Positions 31,385-40,998 of a stretch of DNA of 64,000 bases are shown piece by piece. How positions within the stretch are numbered: the first letter of the stretch is position 1; each line of letters starts with the position of its first letter. The notes under the pieces are model-generated. The model made no database searches and had not been told where the DNA came from. It saw only the letters and a program-made list of their open reading frames with translations. Origin of the DNA: Bartonella birtlesii IBS 325 (GTDB lineage: Bacteria > Pseudomonadota > Alphaproteobacteria > Rhizobiales > Rhizobiaceae); assembly GCF_000273375.1 (NCBI RefSeq), contig NZ_CM001557.1, positions 939,625-1,003,624 on the forward strand, given 5' to 3'. The translations under genes and the position numbers were made by a program.

Positions 31385-31420
31385 GAAAGGCTTTATAATT
31401 TCTAGCTTATGAAGCCTTTC
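31385..31420. repeat. Inverted repeat between convergent ptrB and sodB
   Basis: Perfect 9-bp arms (GAAAGGCTT 31385-31393; AAGCCTTTC 31412-31420) surround an 18-base loop in the 77-base convergent gap. There is no U-tract after the stem on either strand, so a 3'-end stabilising or processing hairpin fits better than an intrinsic terminator. Confidence 0.4.
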
Positions 31421-31440
31421 ATAAAGCATGGAACACTAAA

Positions 31441-32043
31441 TTAAAACTCACAATCTTCATAAAGTTTCAAAACGTAGTCCCAATTAATAAGATGATCTAC
31501 AAAAGCTTCAAGATATTTTGGACGCACATTGCGGTAGTCAATATAATAGGAATGCTCCCACACATCAACACCCAGAATAGGTTGGGCACCATGAACTAAA
31601 GGATTTTCACCATTAGGTGTTTTCATAATTTCAAGCTTCCCATCTTTAAAAGCAACCCATGCCCATCCAGAAGCAAATTGGGAAACGCCAGCAGCAATAA
31701 AATCAGCGCGGAATTTATCATATCCACCTAGATCTACATCAATAGCTTTTGCTAATTTTTCAGGAAGTTTTCGACCGCCGCCGTCTTTCTTCATCCAAAG
31801 CCAAAAATGGTTATGGTTGTAATATTGCGCTGCGTTATTAAACAATCCAATATTTTTTCCAAAACTTTTTTTCACAATATCTTCAAGGCTTTCATTTTCT
31901 AAGCCTAAATCTTTCACAAAATTATTTGTATTGGTAAGATAAGCAAGGTGATGTTTATCATGATGATATTCAAGCGTTTCGCGTGACATATAAGGCGAAA
32001 GAGCATCATAGTCATAAGGCAAAGGGGCCAATTCAAAAGCCAT
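31441..32043 (-). CDS. sodB: Superoxide dismutase (Fe type)
   Basis: 200 aa. It converts superoxide to oxygen and peroxide in the cytoplasm. The metal ligands are His27 (LEYHHDKHH), His77 (QYYNHNHFW), Asp160 and His164 (GVDVWEHSYYIDY). Gln73 in FNNAAQYYNHN is at the position that marks Fe-type enzymes. The start is ATG 32043 with AGGAGAC seven bases upstream. Monocistronic, converging with ptrB. Confidence 0.95.
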   Translation of the reverse strand: MAFELAPLPYDYDALSPYMSRETLEYHHDKHHLAYLTNTNNFVKDLGLENESLEDIVKKSFGKNIGLFNNAAQYYNHNHFWLWMKKDGGGRKLPEKLAKAIDVDLGGYDKFRADFIAAGVSQFASGWAWVAFKDGKLEIMKTPNGENPLVHGAQPILGVDVWEHSYYIDYRNVRPKYLEAFVDHLINWDYVLKLYEDCEF

Positions 32044-32710
32044 TTAAAAGTCTCCTTGATTCTAATTGTTTAAGCTCACTCCACAAATTCAATTTGCCAT
32101 TTACAGTATCTAAAAGCAAATGTTGAATGGCTATTTATGTTAAAATTTTGATGATGATTTCTTCATAAAAGTATTTCTTAGTTTACACGCTTAAACAAAA
32201 AATATCATTAATTTATAAAAGCTGCTTCTGAAAAATTTTTCATCTGTGGACTAATAAAAATCAATTATCACTTTAAATCATGGTAGTGCCATGCTTATTA
32301 AATGAGCAGTAAAGATAATTATAGATTATAAATTATTGTTTTATTTAAAAATATCCAAATATCATACAATTTTTCTCCCCTATTCATATATCTATAGCAT
32401 TGCATTTATCACAGTGTTTTGCGAATAGAGTATTGGAGCTTCTTTGGGGACAGCTACTATAGAATTGAACAACTTTTTATAAGTTCAATGATACCTAATA
32501 TTGATTCAAAATGCAAAATAACTGATGAATTATAGCTATTCCTTGTATTAAAAAAAGCTAATATAAGATTTTTGTGACAAATTTTGTATCAACACAACAG
32601 GGATAAGATTTCAAAGTTTTATGATGAAAAAGTAAAAGCTTTGATTTTCAGATATTGCGCACATTCACAGGAATCGCTATAAGGTGCAAAAGCGGTTGTG
32701 AGCATATTTT
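32044..32710. other. Intergenic region upstream of sodB and tRNA-Gln
   Basis: About 670 A+T-rich bases with the promoters of sodB (minus) and the tRNA (plus); nothing else seen. Confidence 0.45.
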
Positions 32711-32785
32711 TGGGGTATAGCCAAGCGGTAAGGCACCGGTTTTTGGTACCGGCATTCCCTGGTTCGAATCCAGGTACCCCAGCCA
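32711..32785 (+). tRNA. tRNA-Gln (anticodon TTG)
   Basis: 75 bases including the encoded CCA. The acceptor stem TGGGGTA/TACCCCA pairs perfectly. The D-arm is AGCCAAGCGGTAAGGC, the anticodon loop TTTTGGT within the stem ACCGG/CCGGC region, and the T-arm CCTGGTTCGAATCCAGG. The discriminator is G. Confidence 0.97.
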
Positions 32786-33468
32786 ATATTTAATCAAATC
32801 AATAGGTTATATAAAAGTTCGGGAATTTTGATTCCATTGATTCTTTTAACTTATTTCCTTTTCTTTCCAATTTTTAGGCCTTTGGGGTTGGATTCATGGT
32901 AAAATTCCTTTTATCTGCTAAGCAAAACAGCATGATAACAGCCATCAGAATAACAAAAACATAGAAGCTTTTCATGCACCGGAAGAGCAAGATGTGGACG
33001 GTAATTATTAGACATCGATTCGCTCAATGCAAGTGTGCAAAACAATGGCTACAAAATTTAGCATGGTAACAATGTAAATATGCTATTTATTGTTGATTCT
33101 TCTTTGATTATATTCATTTACATTAGATATCTCGGTAAATATTATTGTAGTGTTTTGATGAATGCAATTATCTGATTTCGGGAGGTAAGCTTATAAAGGG
33201 TATTTGTTAGCTCATTGTATCATTTCTATTTCCTAATCTTGTAATAAAAGCCAATTTACGATGATATTAAAATTGAAAATTCGAATTCAAGCATTTTAAT
33301 CATAATTTATGTGCTCAGAAGCTTCTATAAGGTTTTGGGGAACGCGGTTGAAAGATACCAATAATTTATTAAGAGGTGATAAGTTGTTTATTCATCTTCG
33401 CACATTGAGAAATTTATTTTAGGAATAAGCTGCGTTATTCATATAGAGTGTATAAGACTTTCAAATTT
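32786..33468. other. Region downstream of tRNA-Gln without an intact gene
   Basis: About 680 bases. A short minus-strand frame around 32,918-33,018 (opening MSNNYRPHLALPVHEK) looks protein-like but stops after 34 codons and has no recognised family. Possibly a gene fragment left by an insertion-deletion at the tRNA. Confidence 0.4.
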
Positions 33469-34254
33469 TTACCTATCATCTTGAGAAATAGGGAGTGAAG
33501 CTATTTCTGTATCAAGCGCATCCATAAAATTGATAATAAAAGCAGCATTAGACCCCAAGTCTCTTGGCAAATAACGTGAAGCAGAGCGCATATCAACAAA
33601 AGTCGTATCGCCTTCATCGGTTAAACGTATAATAATATCTGAAATAAAACCGAGGTAAAAAGTTTTTGCTATTGTTTCAATATAGATTTCATGTTCTTCA
33701 CCTTTAAACTCCCGTTGAGCAATAATAGGCCAATCGTAAGCAGCTAATACATTAAGAACGGAATCACGAACACGATTAGGAGAACCATCATAACGACGCC
33801 CTGACATTTCTGGCCATTGTGACATTTGTAATGCTGTTTGTTCGATCAAAATACTCTTAAGTGGCAAAGCATTGCTGGGACGTGTTGTACGAAAAAAAGC
33901 TGGTGGTCTGCGTGTATCGGTAGAAATATCATGAAGAGCTGGCAAAGCAAACCAAAATCCCAAAAACAGTACCAATGGTGTACCAGTAATCAACGAATAA
34001 ATGATCCCTTTTAAAGCTTTCATTCCCCCAAGAGCGTTATATACCCACAAACTATGCAGTGCTTTGAATGCAAGAAAAAGAGAGGCAACAACACAGCAAG
34101 TAGAGATGATAATCAAAATGATGAAATCAACGACATTAATCACAGAAAAACGCTGTAAAAGAACTGAAAACAATAAAATAAAGAAAGCCAATCCACCAAA
34201 ACGAGGGGACCATACAGCTGCCCTTGAGACTAACCGAACATATCTCTTCTTCAT
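33469..34254 (-). CDS. DUF1499 membrane protein
   Basis: 261 aa. Three hydrophobic segments come first (about 20-40, 46-68, 86-106 with GTPLVLFLGFWFALP). A soluble domain follows with YDGSPNRVRDSVLNVLAAYDW, a TFYLGFISDIIIRLTDEG strand and a final VDMRSASRYLPRDLGSNAAFI, the signature of DUF1499. No activity is known for the family. The start is ATG 34254 with GAAGGGGA 9-15 bases upstream; the open frame extends to a TTG at 34272 that lies inside that ribosome binding site. Single gene. Confidence 0.85.
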   Translation of the reverse strand: MKKRYVRLVSRAAVWSPRFGGLAFFILLFSVLLQRFSVINVVDFIILIIISTCCVVASLFLAFKALHSLWVYNALGGMKALKGIIYSLITGTPLVLFLGFWFALPALHDISTDTRRPPAFFRTTRPSNALPLKSILIEQTALQMSQWPEMSGRRYDGSPNRVRDSVLNVLAAYDWPIIAQREFKGEEHEIYIETIAKTFYLGFISDIIIRLTDEGDTTFVDMRSASRYLPRDLGSNAAFIINFMDALDTEIASLPISQDDR

Positions 34255-34647
34255 GAAGTTTTTCCCCTTCAACCACGGATTAGAAGTATAATTTGTTTAG
34301 ATTTTATATCTCACAAAAAGCTTCTGATCATACAACAAAAGTAAAGCATTTCCTTTTAAGGTCAAGGATGTGTGATACTCCATTCGTTTGTGGTCGTTAT
34401 TCTCATTAACTCATGAAGGCAATGGTCATTGCTTTTATGGTTTACGATAGTATTACTCTAATTTTATCAGGAGAATTATCATAATGTAAAAACAAATTTA
34501 GCTAACACACTTTAATTTTTTTATAAATCTGTTTATTCAGTATTTTTAGTTATCTTTATAATTTTTTGGGCAAAGGGATTTTTTTATGCATTTGTGTAGC
34601 AGATTTATAGAAAAGAAACATTTGTGTAATGAGAAGTTGCTGTGCTT
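34255..34647. other. Intergenic region
   Basis: About 390 bases between the DUF1254 gene end and the DUF1499 gene start. No gene or clear hairpin seen. Confidence 0.4.
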
Positions 34648-35187
34648 TTATTGATTCAGTATATGACAGGTTGCAGATGAAAAAAAGGCTTCGCTTTTTT
34701 TCTTAGCAAGGACAGAGGGGGCAAAGATGCGTAAGAGTGCAAAACCTTTATCCAAATTTTTAGCAACCAAAATTGCATTTCCATTATTTTGAGGTTTTGA
34801 TTTTTTCAGTTCTATGATTTGTATCGGTTTTCCAATGATGAGATCAAGTGTTGCATCAGGTGCTGTACGGTCATTAAGGCTGTAAAAAATAGTTCCGGTT
34901 TGTGTATAAGCTGCGAGTGACCAAAATTGGATTGTTTTTGAAGCTTTTAAATGAACGGGGCCATTTTCGAGATCAAATCTGCAAACTTTAAGAAGAAAGA
35001 GTGGATCGGTAGTCTGCTGAAGAGGATTACGCATATTCAACTCAACAAACTGATAAGGATTTCCTGTTTTTTTAAGTTCTTCCCATATTTTATTTTGCAT
35101 CCAATAAGGGATCAGAAAGAGAACGCAAATATGAACAATAAGAGCGCCGATAATTATAAGAAGTACGGTGTGAATGAATCTAATCAC
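34648..35187 (-). CDS. DUF1254-type membrane protein
   Basis: 179 aa with one N-terminal membrane helix (about 7-30) and an extracytoplasmic domain. It resembles the small rhizobial DUF1254 proteins: DPLFLLKVCRFDLENGPVHL, FWSLAAYTQTGTIFYSLNDRTAPDATLDLIIG, then GFALLRIFAPS and a terminal Cys (ATCHILNQ), which may pair with the first Cys. The GTG start at 35187 overlaps the end of the DUF1214 gene, so the two are translationally coupled. The enzymatic role is unknown; the pair travels with a penicillin-binding protein gene. Confidence 0.78.
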   Translation of the reverse strand: MIRFIHTVLLIIIGALIVHICVLFLIPYWMQNKIWEELKKTGNPYQFVELNMRNPLQQTTDPLFLLKVCRFDLENGPVHLKASKTIQFWSLAAYTQTGTIFYSLNDRTAPDATLDLIIGKPIQIIELKKSKPQNNGNAILVAKNLDKGFALLRIFAPSVLAKKKSEAFFSSATCHILNQ

Positions 35188-35776
35188 AGTCTATTTGTCC
35201 TGATGGGATTTGTTCTATCGATGGCATAATGAGTTTTTGCAATGGTGTTGCAGAGATGATAGAGGTATCATACAAAGTGAGAATAAGACCGAATTCTTTT
35301 TGACTAACTGTTGCAAGCCAATTGCCGGTTTGAGGTGTTGGTGAAATATTAATACGTAATGTGCCATCACTTTCATAATTGGTATTATTGGTGTAGAGCT
35401 CGAAAGGTATAGCCTTGGATGAAATGTACGGTTTGAGTGATTTGTCCGCTGTATAAAGAGTAAAGAGACGGGTTTTAGGAATGTGTCCTTTAAGTAAGTA
35501 ATGGCAATGAGGCTGTAGTGGACGCCCGTAATTATCTTGCCAAATTTTAAAAATAAGCCCTTCTGTGTTTCCAATTGAAATATCACCCCGTTTTGCAGCG
35601 CGTGCGCGCGTATAAGGGTCTGTGTTGGATGTACCCACTTGAGGGTAAGCACTCCATGCTCCAATTGTGAATCTTCCAAAATAATTAAAGGAATTGAGTG
35701 TATAATCGATACTTAGTACCCCAAGTAAAATGGAAAAAACAAAAATAAAAAAGGGAGTGATAATTTTAACAAACAT
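35180..35776 (-). CDS. DUF1214 domain protein
   Basis: 198 aa from ATG 35776 (the open frame reaches TTG 35797, overlapping the PBP stop). One N-terminal helix precedes an extracytoplasmic domain: IGAWSAYPQVGTSNTDPYTRARAAKRGDISIGNTEGLIF, then an HCHYLLKGHIP strand, WLATVSQKEFGLILTLYDTS and a final Cys. DUF1214 and DUF1254 are usually halves of one fold and here are separate adjacent genes. Its position between a PBP and the DUF1254 gene suggests an envelope role (inference). Confidence 0.8.
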   Translation of the reverse strand: MFVKIITPFFIFVFSILLGVLSIDYTLNSFNYFGRFTIGAWSAYPQVGTSNTDPYTRARAAKRGDISIGNTEGLIFKIWQDNYGRPLQPHCHYLLKGHIPKTRLFTLYTADKSLKPYISSKAIPFELYTNNTNYESDGTLRINISPTPQTGNWLATVSQKEFGLILTLYDTSIISATPLQKLIMPSIEQIPSGQIDCD

Positions 35777-35793
35777 TATAGGATATCTTGAAT

Positions 35794-37943
35794 TCAAAGT
35801 TTTGAAGCTCCGATAGTTTTTTTTCTCAAAGAGAATGCAGATAGCTTTTTCAGATCGTCATTAATCAGACGTAAAATATTTAATGTTTCAGATGAGAGCG
35901 TATAAGGTATATGCGGAGCAAATTCAGAATCATTATAAGAAGGAAGTGTTTGAGGTTGATAAGAAAGGAGAGAATTTTTTACGCCATAGAGTTGTTTAAG
36001 CATGATATTTTGGTGTGCAGAAAGCATAATACGATGCCATATCATAGCAGGAACACCCCCACCAAAAGCGTGATTCATTGATGAAAAATCATCATTACCC
36101 ATCCATACAGCTCCCGTATAATTACCGGTAAAGCCGACAAACCAAGCATCACGATAAGATTGTGATGTTCCAGTTTTCCCAGCAACAAGGGTCATAGGAA
36201 GAGCTGCACGTTTACCCGATCCACGTGTTGTAACACCAACCATCATTTGGTTCATATAAGCTGCTGATTGGCTACTGAGTGCTCGATGGGGCTTATTACC
36301 ATTATGCTCAAAGTCCCACAGCACATGTCCATCTGTTGTCTTGATTTGTGTGAAACCATGGTGATTTCCAGCTATACCACCATTAGCAAAAACATTAAAA
36401 CCAATTGCTTGATCCATTGGTGTCATATTGGATGTGCCTAGAACCATAGTTTTGTGTGATAAAATATGTGCATGAACTCCCATACTTTTGATCAGATCTA
36501 TGATAGGTTGGGTATCTTGGTTAAGATATTGATAGGTAAGGTAGACAGGCACTGTATTGATAGAAAAAGCTAAAGCGGTTGCTAAATCAATTTTACCAAG
36601 ATAACGACCCGAGTTATTTTTGGGTGACCAACCTCCCCAATTTATGGGGGCATCTGAGACTATTGTGGAGGGAGACAAACCACGTTCCATTGCGGCTGCG
36701 TAAACATAAGGCTTGAATGAAGAACCAGGTTGCCGACCGCCTTGTGTTGCTCTGTTAAATTGACTTTTACTATAATCAAGTCCTCCAACAATTGCACAGA
36801 TAGCTCCGTTATTATCAAGTATTACGGTGGCTGCTTGTGTTACGCGATATTGTTGACCATACTGATGTAAATGATAGGCGATTGCTTCGTCTGCTGCTTT
36901 TTGAATATCCGGATCGAGAGTAGTCTGAACGATCAAAGTATGGCTTGGAAGTTGGTCATCCATTTTTTTGACTTCGCCGAATGCCCAATCAAGAAAATAA
37001 TCAGGTTGAGTATTATTTATTTTTGTAAGTGCTCTGGCAGGATGGCGATGAGCATCGATAATTTGGCTCTCAGTCATGAAACCACTATTAACAAGATTAG
37101 CAAGTACTACATTAGCACGTGCTTGAGCAGCAAAAAGGTGGCTATGAGGAGCATATTTAGTTGGGGCCTTGAAGAGACCTGCTAACATAGCGGATTCACT
37201 AAGAGATATATTGCGTATATCTTTCCCAAAATAAAATTTTGCTGCTGCTGCAATACCAAAATTGTTTCCTCCCATATATGCACGGTCAAGATAAAGTTGC
37301 AAAATCTGTTTTTTGCTGAAATTTGCTTCTAACCAAAGGGCGAGGTAAGCTTCTTTAATTTTGCGTGTTATGGTTCGTTCATTTGTTAAGAATAAATTTT
37401 TAGCCAGTTGTTGTGTAAGAGTTGAGCCACCTTGAACTACATTTTTAGCTTGCATATTTTGTGAGATTGCTCGGGTAAGACCTTGCAAATCAATCCCCCA
37501 GTGATCAAAAAAACGGCGGTCTTCCGTTGCAAGAACTGCTTTAATAACAAAACTGGGCATTTCTTCAACGGGGACGGATACAGCTGGTAATGCACCACGG
37601 TGGCCTATGGGATTTCCATAACGATCTAGAAAAAGAATGGAAATTTTTTTAGGCAAATACCAATCTTTTTTTGTTAACGCAAAAACAGAAATACCAATAA
37701 TAGTGAAAAGAGTAAGACCAATTAATCCTAACGTGAGTATTTCATCAAGAAGCTCTACTGTAAAGCGTTTCCATCCACGAATATGAAAATACTGTGAGGT
37801 AATTTTTGCTGTATTCCAGAAGGAGTTGTGAGCAGAGCGGATGCGATAAATTGTTGTGTCAAACAATGCATCTAATTCAATAAGTGCAGGACTATGAAAT
37901 GGCTTATGATGTTTTTTTTCTTTTTTCTAAAAAAATCAAACAT
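35794..37943 (-). CDS. Class A penicillin-binding protein (transglycosylase/transpeptidase), N-terminus frameshifted in an A8 run
   Basis: This bifunctional murein synthase has one membrane helix (ILTLGLIGLTLFTIIGISVFA). The GT51 domain carries the catalytic Glu in ATEDRRFFDHWGID and GGSTLTQQLAKN. The transpeptidase has the S-x-x-K motif (GSSFKPYVY), S-x-N (FSINTVP) and KTGT (VAGKTGTS). As written, the frame can only start at TTG 37866 (690 aa). Adding one A in the A8 run (T8 on plus, 37912-37919) extends it through a Lys/His-rich stretch and PFHSPALIELDA to ATG 37943, giving 716 aa, the family pattern in rhizobia. Followed by the DUF1214 and DUF1254 genes with overlaps. Confidence 0.92.
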
Positions 37944-38278
37944 TAAATAAAGGGCCTACGGCAAAGCAATACAATTAAACAAATTTACAATAGCTATATG
38001 GAGCCAAAGTAATTTTTTGCTATAGTGTTAACGAAGAAAGATTTTACTTAAAAAAAGATCATTTATTTTTTTTGACTATGTATTAAGCTTTTATAATTTG
38101 TTGAAAACATTTTTCTTTCCATTATTTTATAACGAAAAAGGTTCCAATTTTAAAATTGGAAGCAATACAGCCTTATTATTCTGTTATACAGAAATTAAAT
38201 CTTCACTCTAGTATGATTTTGAAGAAACGAGAGCCATTGTTCATCCTATATTCATTTAGAATAGATTATGAAGCCTTT
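37944..38278. promoter_or_regulatory. Divergent promoter region between the PBP operon and feuN
   Basis: About 335 A+T-rich bases that include the 20-bp palindrome listed separately. No coding sequence is supported; the upstream extension of the feuN frame lacks homology. Confidence 0.4.
38142..38161. promoter_or_regulatory. Perfect 20-bp palindrome upstream of feuN
   Basis: TTCCAATTTTAAAATTGGAA reads the same on both strands, with no spacer. It lies about 118 bases before the feuN start, in the divergent gap with the PBP operon. A dimeric regulator could bind here; which one is unknown. Confidence 0.5.
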
Positions 38279-38515
38279 ATGATGAAAAAAAATTCCTTAT
38301 TTATGATGCTAGCATTTTTTTTAGGAGCGAATTCTGTTTTAGCTTCTGAGTGCACTGAGGTGGGAAGAAAGGTTGCCATCCAAGAAAATGGGGTATTAGT
38401 ACGCTCAAAATTAGTTGTTCATGATAAAAAAGATATGTGTATGATTGTGGTTGTTATACCAGCCCGTAACGGTGAAAAACTGCGCCGTGTTGAGGCTGTG
38501 GTTCCCGCCGATTAG
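38279..38515 (+). CDS. feuN: FeuN-like small periplasmic protein
   Basis: 78 aa: a signal peptide (MMKKNSLF to SVLAS, about 1-22) and a short mature domain with two Cys (ECTEVG, DMCMIVVV) that could form a disulfide, ending RRVEAVVPAD. In Sinorhizobium meliloti the small periplasmic FeuN, encoded directly upstream of feuP-feuQ, inhibits FeuQ signalling. Size, location and order match here. The name rests on context and architecture, not on an alignment. ATG 38279 (with a second ATG at 38282) follows GAAG by six bases; the open frame upstream to 38156 lacks signal-peptide character. Confidence 0.68.
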   Translation: MMKKNSLFMMLAFFLGANSVLASECTEVGRKVAIQENGVLVRSKLVVHDKKDMCMIVVVIPARNGEKLRRVEAVVPAD

Positions 38516-38533
38516 TATTTGGTAGATGTTATC

Positions 38534-39202
38534 ATGCGTATTTTAATTGCCGAAGATGATCGAAACCTCAATCATCAATTAGCGGAAGCTGTAAAGAATG
38601 CGGGATATGTTTCAGATAATGCTTTCGATGGTGAGGAGGCTTATTTTTTAGGAAGTACAGAGTCTTATGATGCTGTGATACTTGATATAGGTTTGCCCTA
38701 TATAGATGGGATTTGTATTGTTGAAAAATGGCGCCAAGAAGGACGTTCCATGCCTATTTTAATCCTAACGGCGCGAGACCGCTGGTCTGATAAGGTACGT
38801 GGAATTGATGCAGGTGCTGATGATTATGTTGTTAAGCCATTTCATTTGGAAGAAGTGATGGCGCGGTTGCGGGCGTTAATTCGTCGCACAACAGGGCATG
38901 TAACAAGTACATTATGTTGTGGGAATGTTTTATTGGATACCAAGACTTCTCGTGTTTTTATTGATGGCAAGTTGATTAAATTAACATCCTATGAGTTCAG
39001 ACTTCTTTCATATCTCATGCATCATTGTGATAGGGTGATTTCGAGAACGGAACTTACTGAACATCTTTATGATCAGGATTTTGATAAAGATTCCAATACG
39101 ATAGAAGTTTTTATTAGACGCTTACGTAAAAAACTTGGAATGGATTTGATTGAAACTATTCGAGGAATGGGCTATCGCGTGAAAACGTTAGGTGACCAAT
39201 GA
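38534..39202 (+). CDS. feuP: OmpR-family response regulator FeuP
   Basis: 222 aa: a receiver domain with acidic pocket AEDD (7-9), phosphoacceptor Asp51 (VILDIGLP), Thr in ILTAR and Lys in VVKPF. It is followed by a winged-helix DNA-binding domain (about 125-222) ending ETIRGMGYRV. In rhizobia the FeuP-FeuQ pair controls envelope and cyclic glucan export genes and is essential in some. Its TGA overlaps the ATG of the kinase gene (ATGA at 39199). I start at ATG 38534 (MRILIAEDD); upstream codons to 38519 lack homology. Confidence 0.88.
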   Translation: MRILIAEDDRNLNHQLAEAVKNAGYVSDNAFDGEEAYFLGSTESYDAVILDIGLPYIDGICIVEKWRQEGRSMPILILTARDRWSDKVRGIDAGADDYVVKPFHLEEVMARLRALIRRTTGHVTSTLCCGNVLLDTKTSRVFIDGKLIKLTSYEFRLLSYLMHHCDRVISRTELTEHLYDQDFDKDSNTIEVFIRRLRKKLGMDLIETIRGMGYRVKTLGDQ

Positions 39203-40613
39203 ATATTTTAAAGAAAAATAATCAACTCCGGAGGCTATTTTTTTTGTTAGTAGATCTCTTAGTTTACGCGTTATGATCTTATCAACGTTATGGGTTGTTA
39301 TTTCACTTTCATCAATTTCTGCAGTCAGTATTTTATTTTATAGGCGCTCAAGTGAACAAAACTTAGAACGTATTCTCTCTGCACATCTGTATAGTCTCAT
39401 TGCAACAGTGACAGTTTCACCAGAGGGAAACTTAAGAGGAAATATTGGGATTGATGGTATTCGTTATTCTGATCCAACAACGGGATGGTATTGGGAAGTC
39501 GTTGCAATATCACATAATCTAAAAGGAAGATTAACATCACCTTCCTTGGGAATGGGAAACATATTTTCACCCAACAATATCGATGTACCTTTTGACAACA
39601 AATTCTTTCGCTCTTATCGGATAAAGGGGGAGCGTGGTCAAAAGCTACAAGTCATTGAGAGTGATGTTGTTCTTGATAATAAAAATCATATTGCACGTTT
39701 TCGCCTTATTGGGAATATTGATGAAGCTCATGCACAAGTACGGGAATTTAAGCAAACTTTACAAATTTTTCTTTGGAGTTTTGGTATAGGTAGTGTTCTT
39801 ATCAATATTGCTCTTATTTTTTTTAGTTTACAACCGTTGAAGCTTATACGACAACGAGTAAATGATATACGTGAAGGTAGAATTCATTATATGAATATGG
39901 ATTTAGTAAGCGAAGTCATGCCGCTAGTACAAGAGATGAATGCTCTCATTAATAATAATCAGCGTATTATTGAACGATTTCGTACACAGGTTGGAAATCT
40001 CGCTCATTCATTGAAGACACCGCTATCAGTGATGATGAATGAGGTTGATAAGATGTGTGGAGAACAGGCTCTTTTATTGAGAGAGCAAACGCAAATAATG
40101 CAGGCACAAATAAATCATTATCTCCAGCGTGCACGGATTGTAGCACAATGTGATAGTATCATTTATCATACATCTGTTCGCAGAGTGATTGATCGCTTGA
40201 TGCGAGTTATGGAAAAGCTTAATCCTAAAAAACAGTTTCAATTTGTTATGGATGTCGATGATATTGTTTTTTCTGGTGAAAGGGAGGATTTAGAAGAAAT
40301 TATAGGGAATTTAATTGATAATGCGGCTTTGTGGTCTCGCACAAAGGTTCTCATCTCCTGTTTTTTAGAAGAAAATATTGAAGAAACGGAATATTTTAGT
40401 ATCTTTGTGGAAGATGATGGTTCTGGTTTAACAGAAGATAAAATTGATGAAGCGTTCAAAAGAGGGTATCGATTTGATGAAAGCAAGCCGGGGACAGGTT
40501 TAGGGTTAGCGATTGTTTCAGATATGGTCAATGAATATGGTGGAAGTCTTTTTCTATCGCGTTCTGTTCTGGGAGGGTTATGTGCAAAAGTTATATTACC
40601 AAGAAGAAGATGA
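39199..40613 (+). CDS. feuQ: Sensor histidine kinase FeuQ, N-terminus frameshifted in a T8 run
   Basis: From ATG 39199, overlapping the feuP stop, the frame runs MNILKKNNQLRRLF and then fails at the T8 tract 39238-39245. One added T joins it to FVSRSLSLRVMILSTLWVV and the rest, 471 aa. Order: first membrane helix (about 28-50), periplasmic sensor domain with TTGWYWEVV, second helix (about 190-213), HAMP-like linker, H box LAHSLKTPLSVM, N box EIIGNLIDNAALW and G boxes EDDGSGL and GTGLGLAIV. As written, the longest frame begins at ATG 39273 inside the first helix. The coupled ATGA makes 39199 the natural start. It is the sensor partner of FeuP, probably inhibited by FeuN. Confidence 0.88.
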
Positions 40614-40815
40614 ATTATTTTTTGCTGAGAATTATATATATGGAAATCCATAAGCAAAGCATCGCTTTTACATGATATACAGAGAGATATTTTAAAGTTC
40701 TAAGTATAGTTTTTATAATTAAAATGGAAAAGTAAAATTTTGTTTTGCTATCTCTGATAAGTGGAAAAGGATAAACTAGCGAATTTTTTAATTTTCACAT
40801 TGGTAGCAAAATAAC

Positions 40816-40998
40816 ATGCTCTTATTGGTTTTAGCAGTATTTTTTCTTATATTTTTAGCAAATATTCTTTTTTTTTCGCTTCATCATTGTGGGGAAAAAG
40901 AAGAGTTGAAAGTGCAAGTCATCGATAATAATAGAATCCATATGTATTCGATTAATTCTGGTAAGACTTGTTCGCATGATAAAAAACATATACTCTAA
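40816..40998 (+). CDS. Short membrane peptide, possible detached N-terminal segment of CcmI
   Basis: 60 aa with a single N-terminal hydrophobic helix (1-21) and a polar tail. CcmI proteins normally begin with such a helix, and this frame overlaps the start of the CcmI TPR part by 23 bases in another frame. It could be a separate coupled gene, or the start of CcmI broken by a frameshift; unlike the other breaks in this window, one added base does not rejoin the frames. An internal T9 run adds doubt. Confidence 0.4.
   Translation: MLLLVLAVFFLIFLANILFFSLHHCGEKEELKVQVIDNNRIHMYSINSGKTCSHDKKHIL

Noticed and set aside
31385-31420. Inverted repeat as intrinsic terminator of ptrB or sodB
   Set aside because: No U-tract follows the stem on either strand, and the loop is 18 bases.
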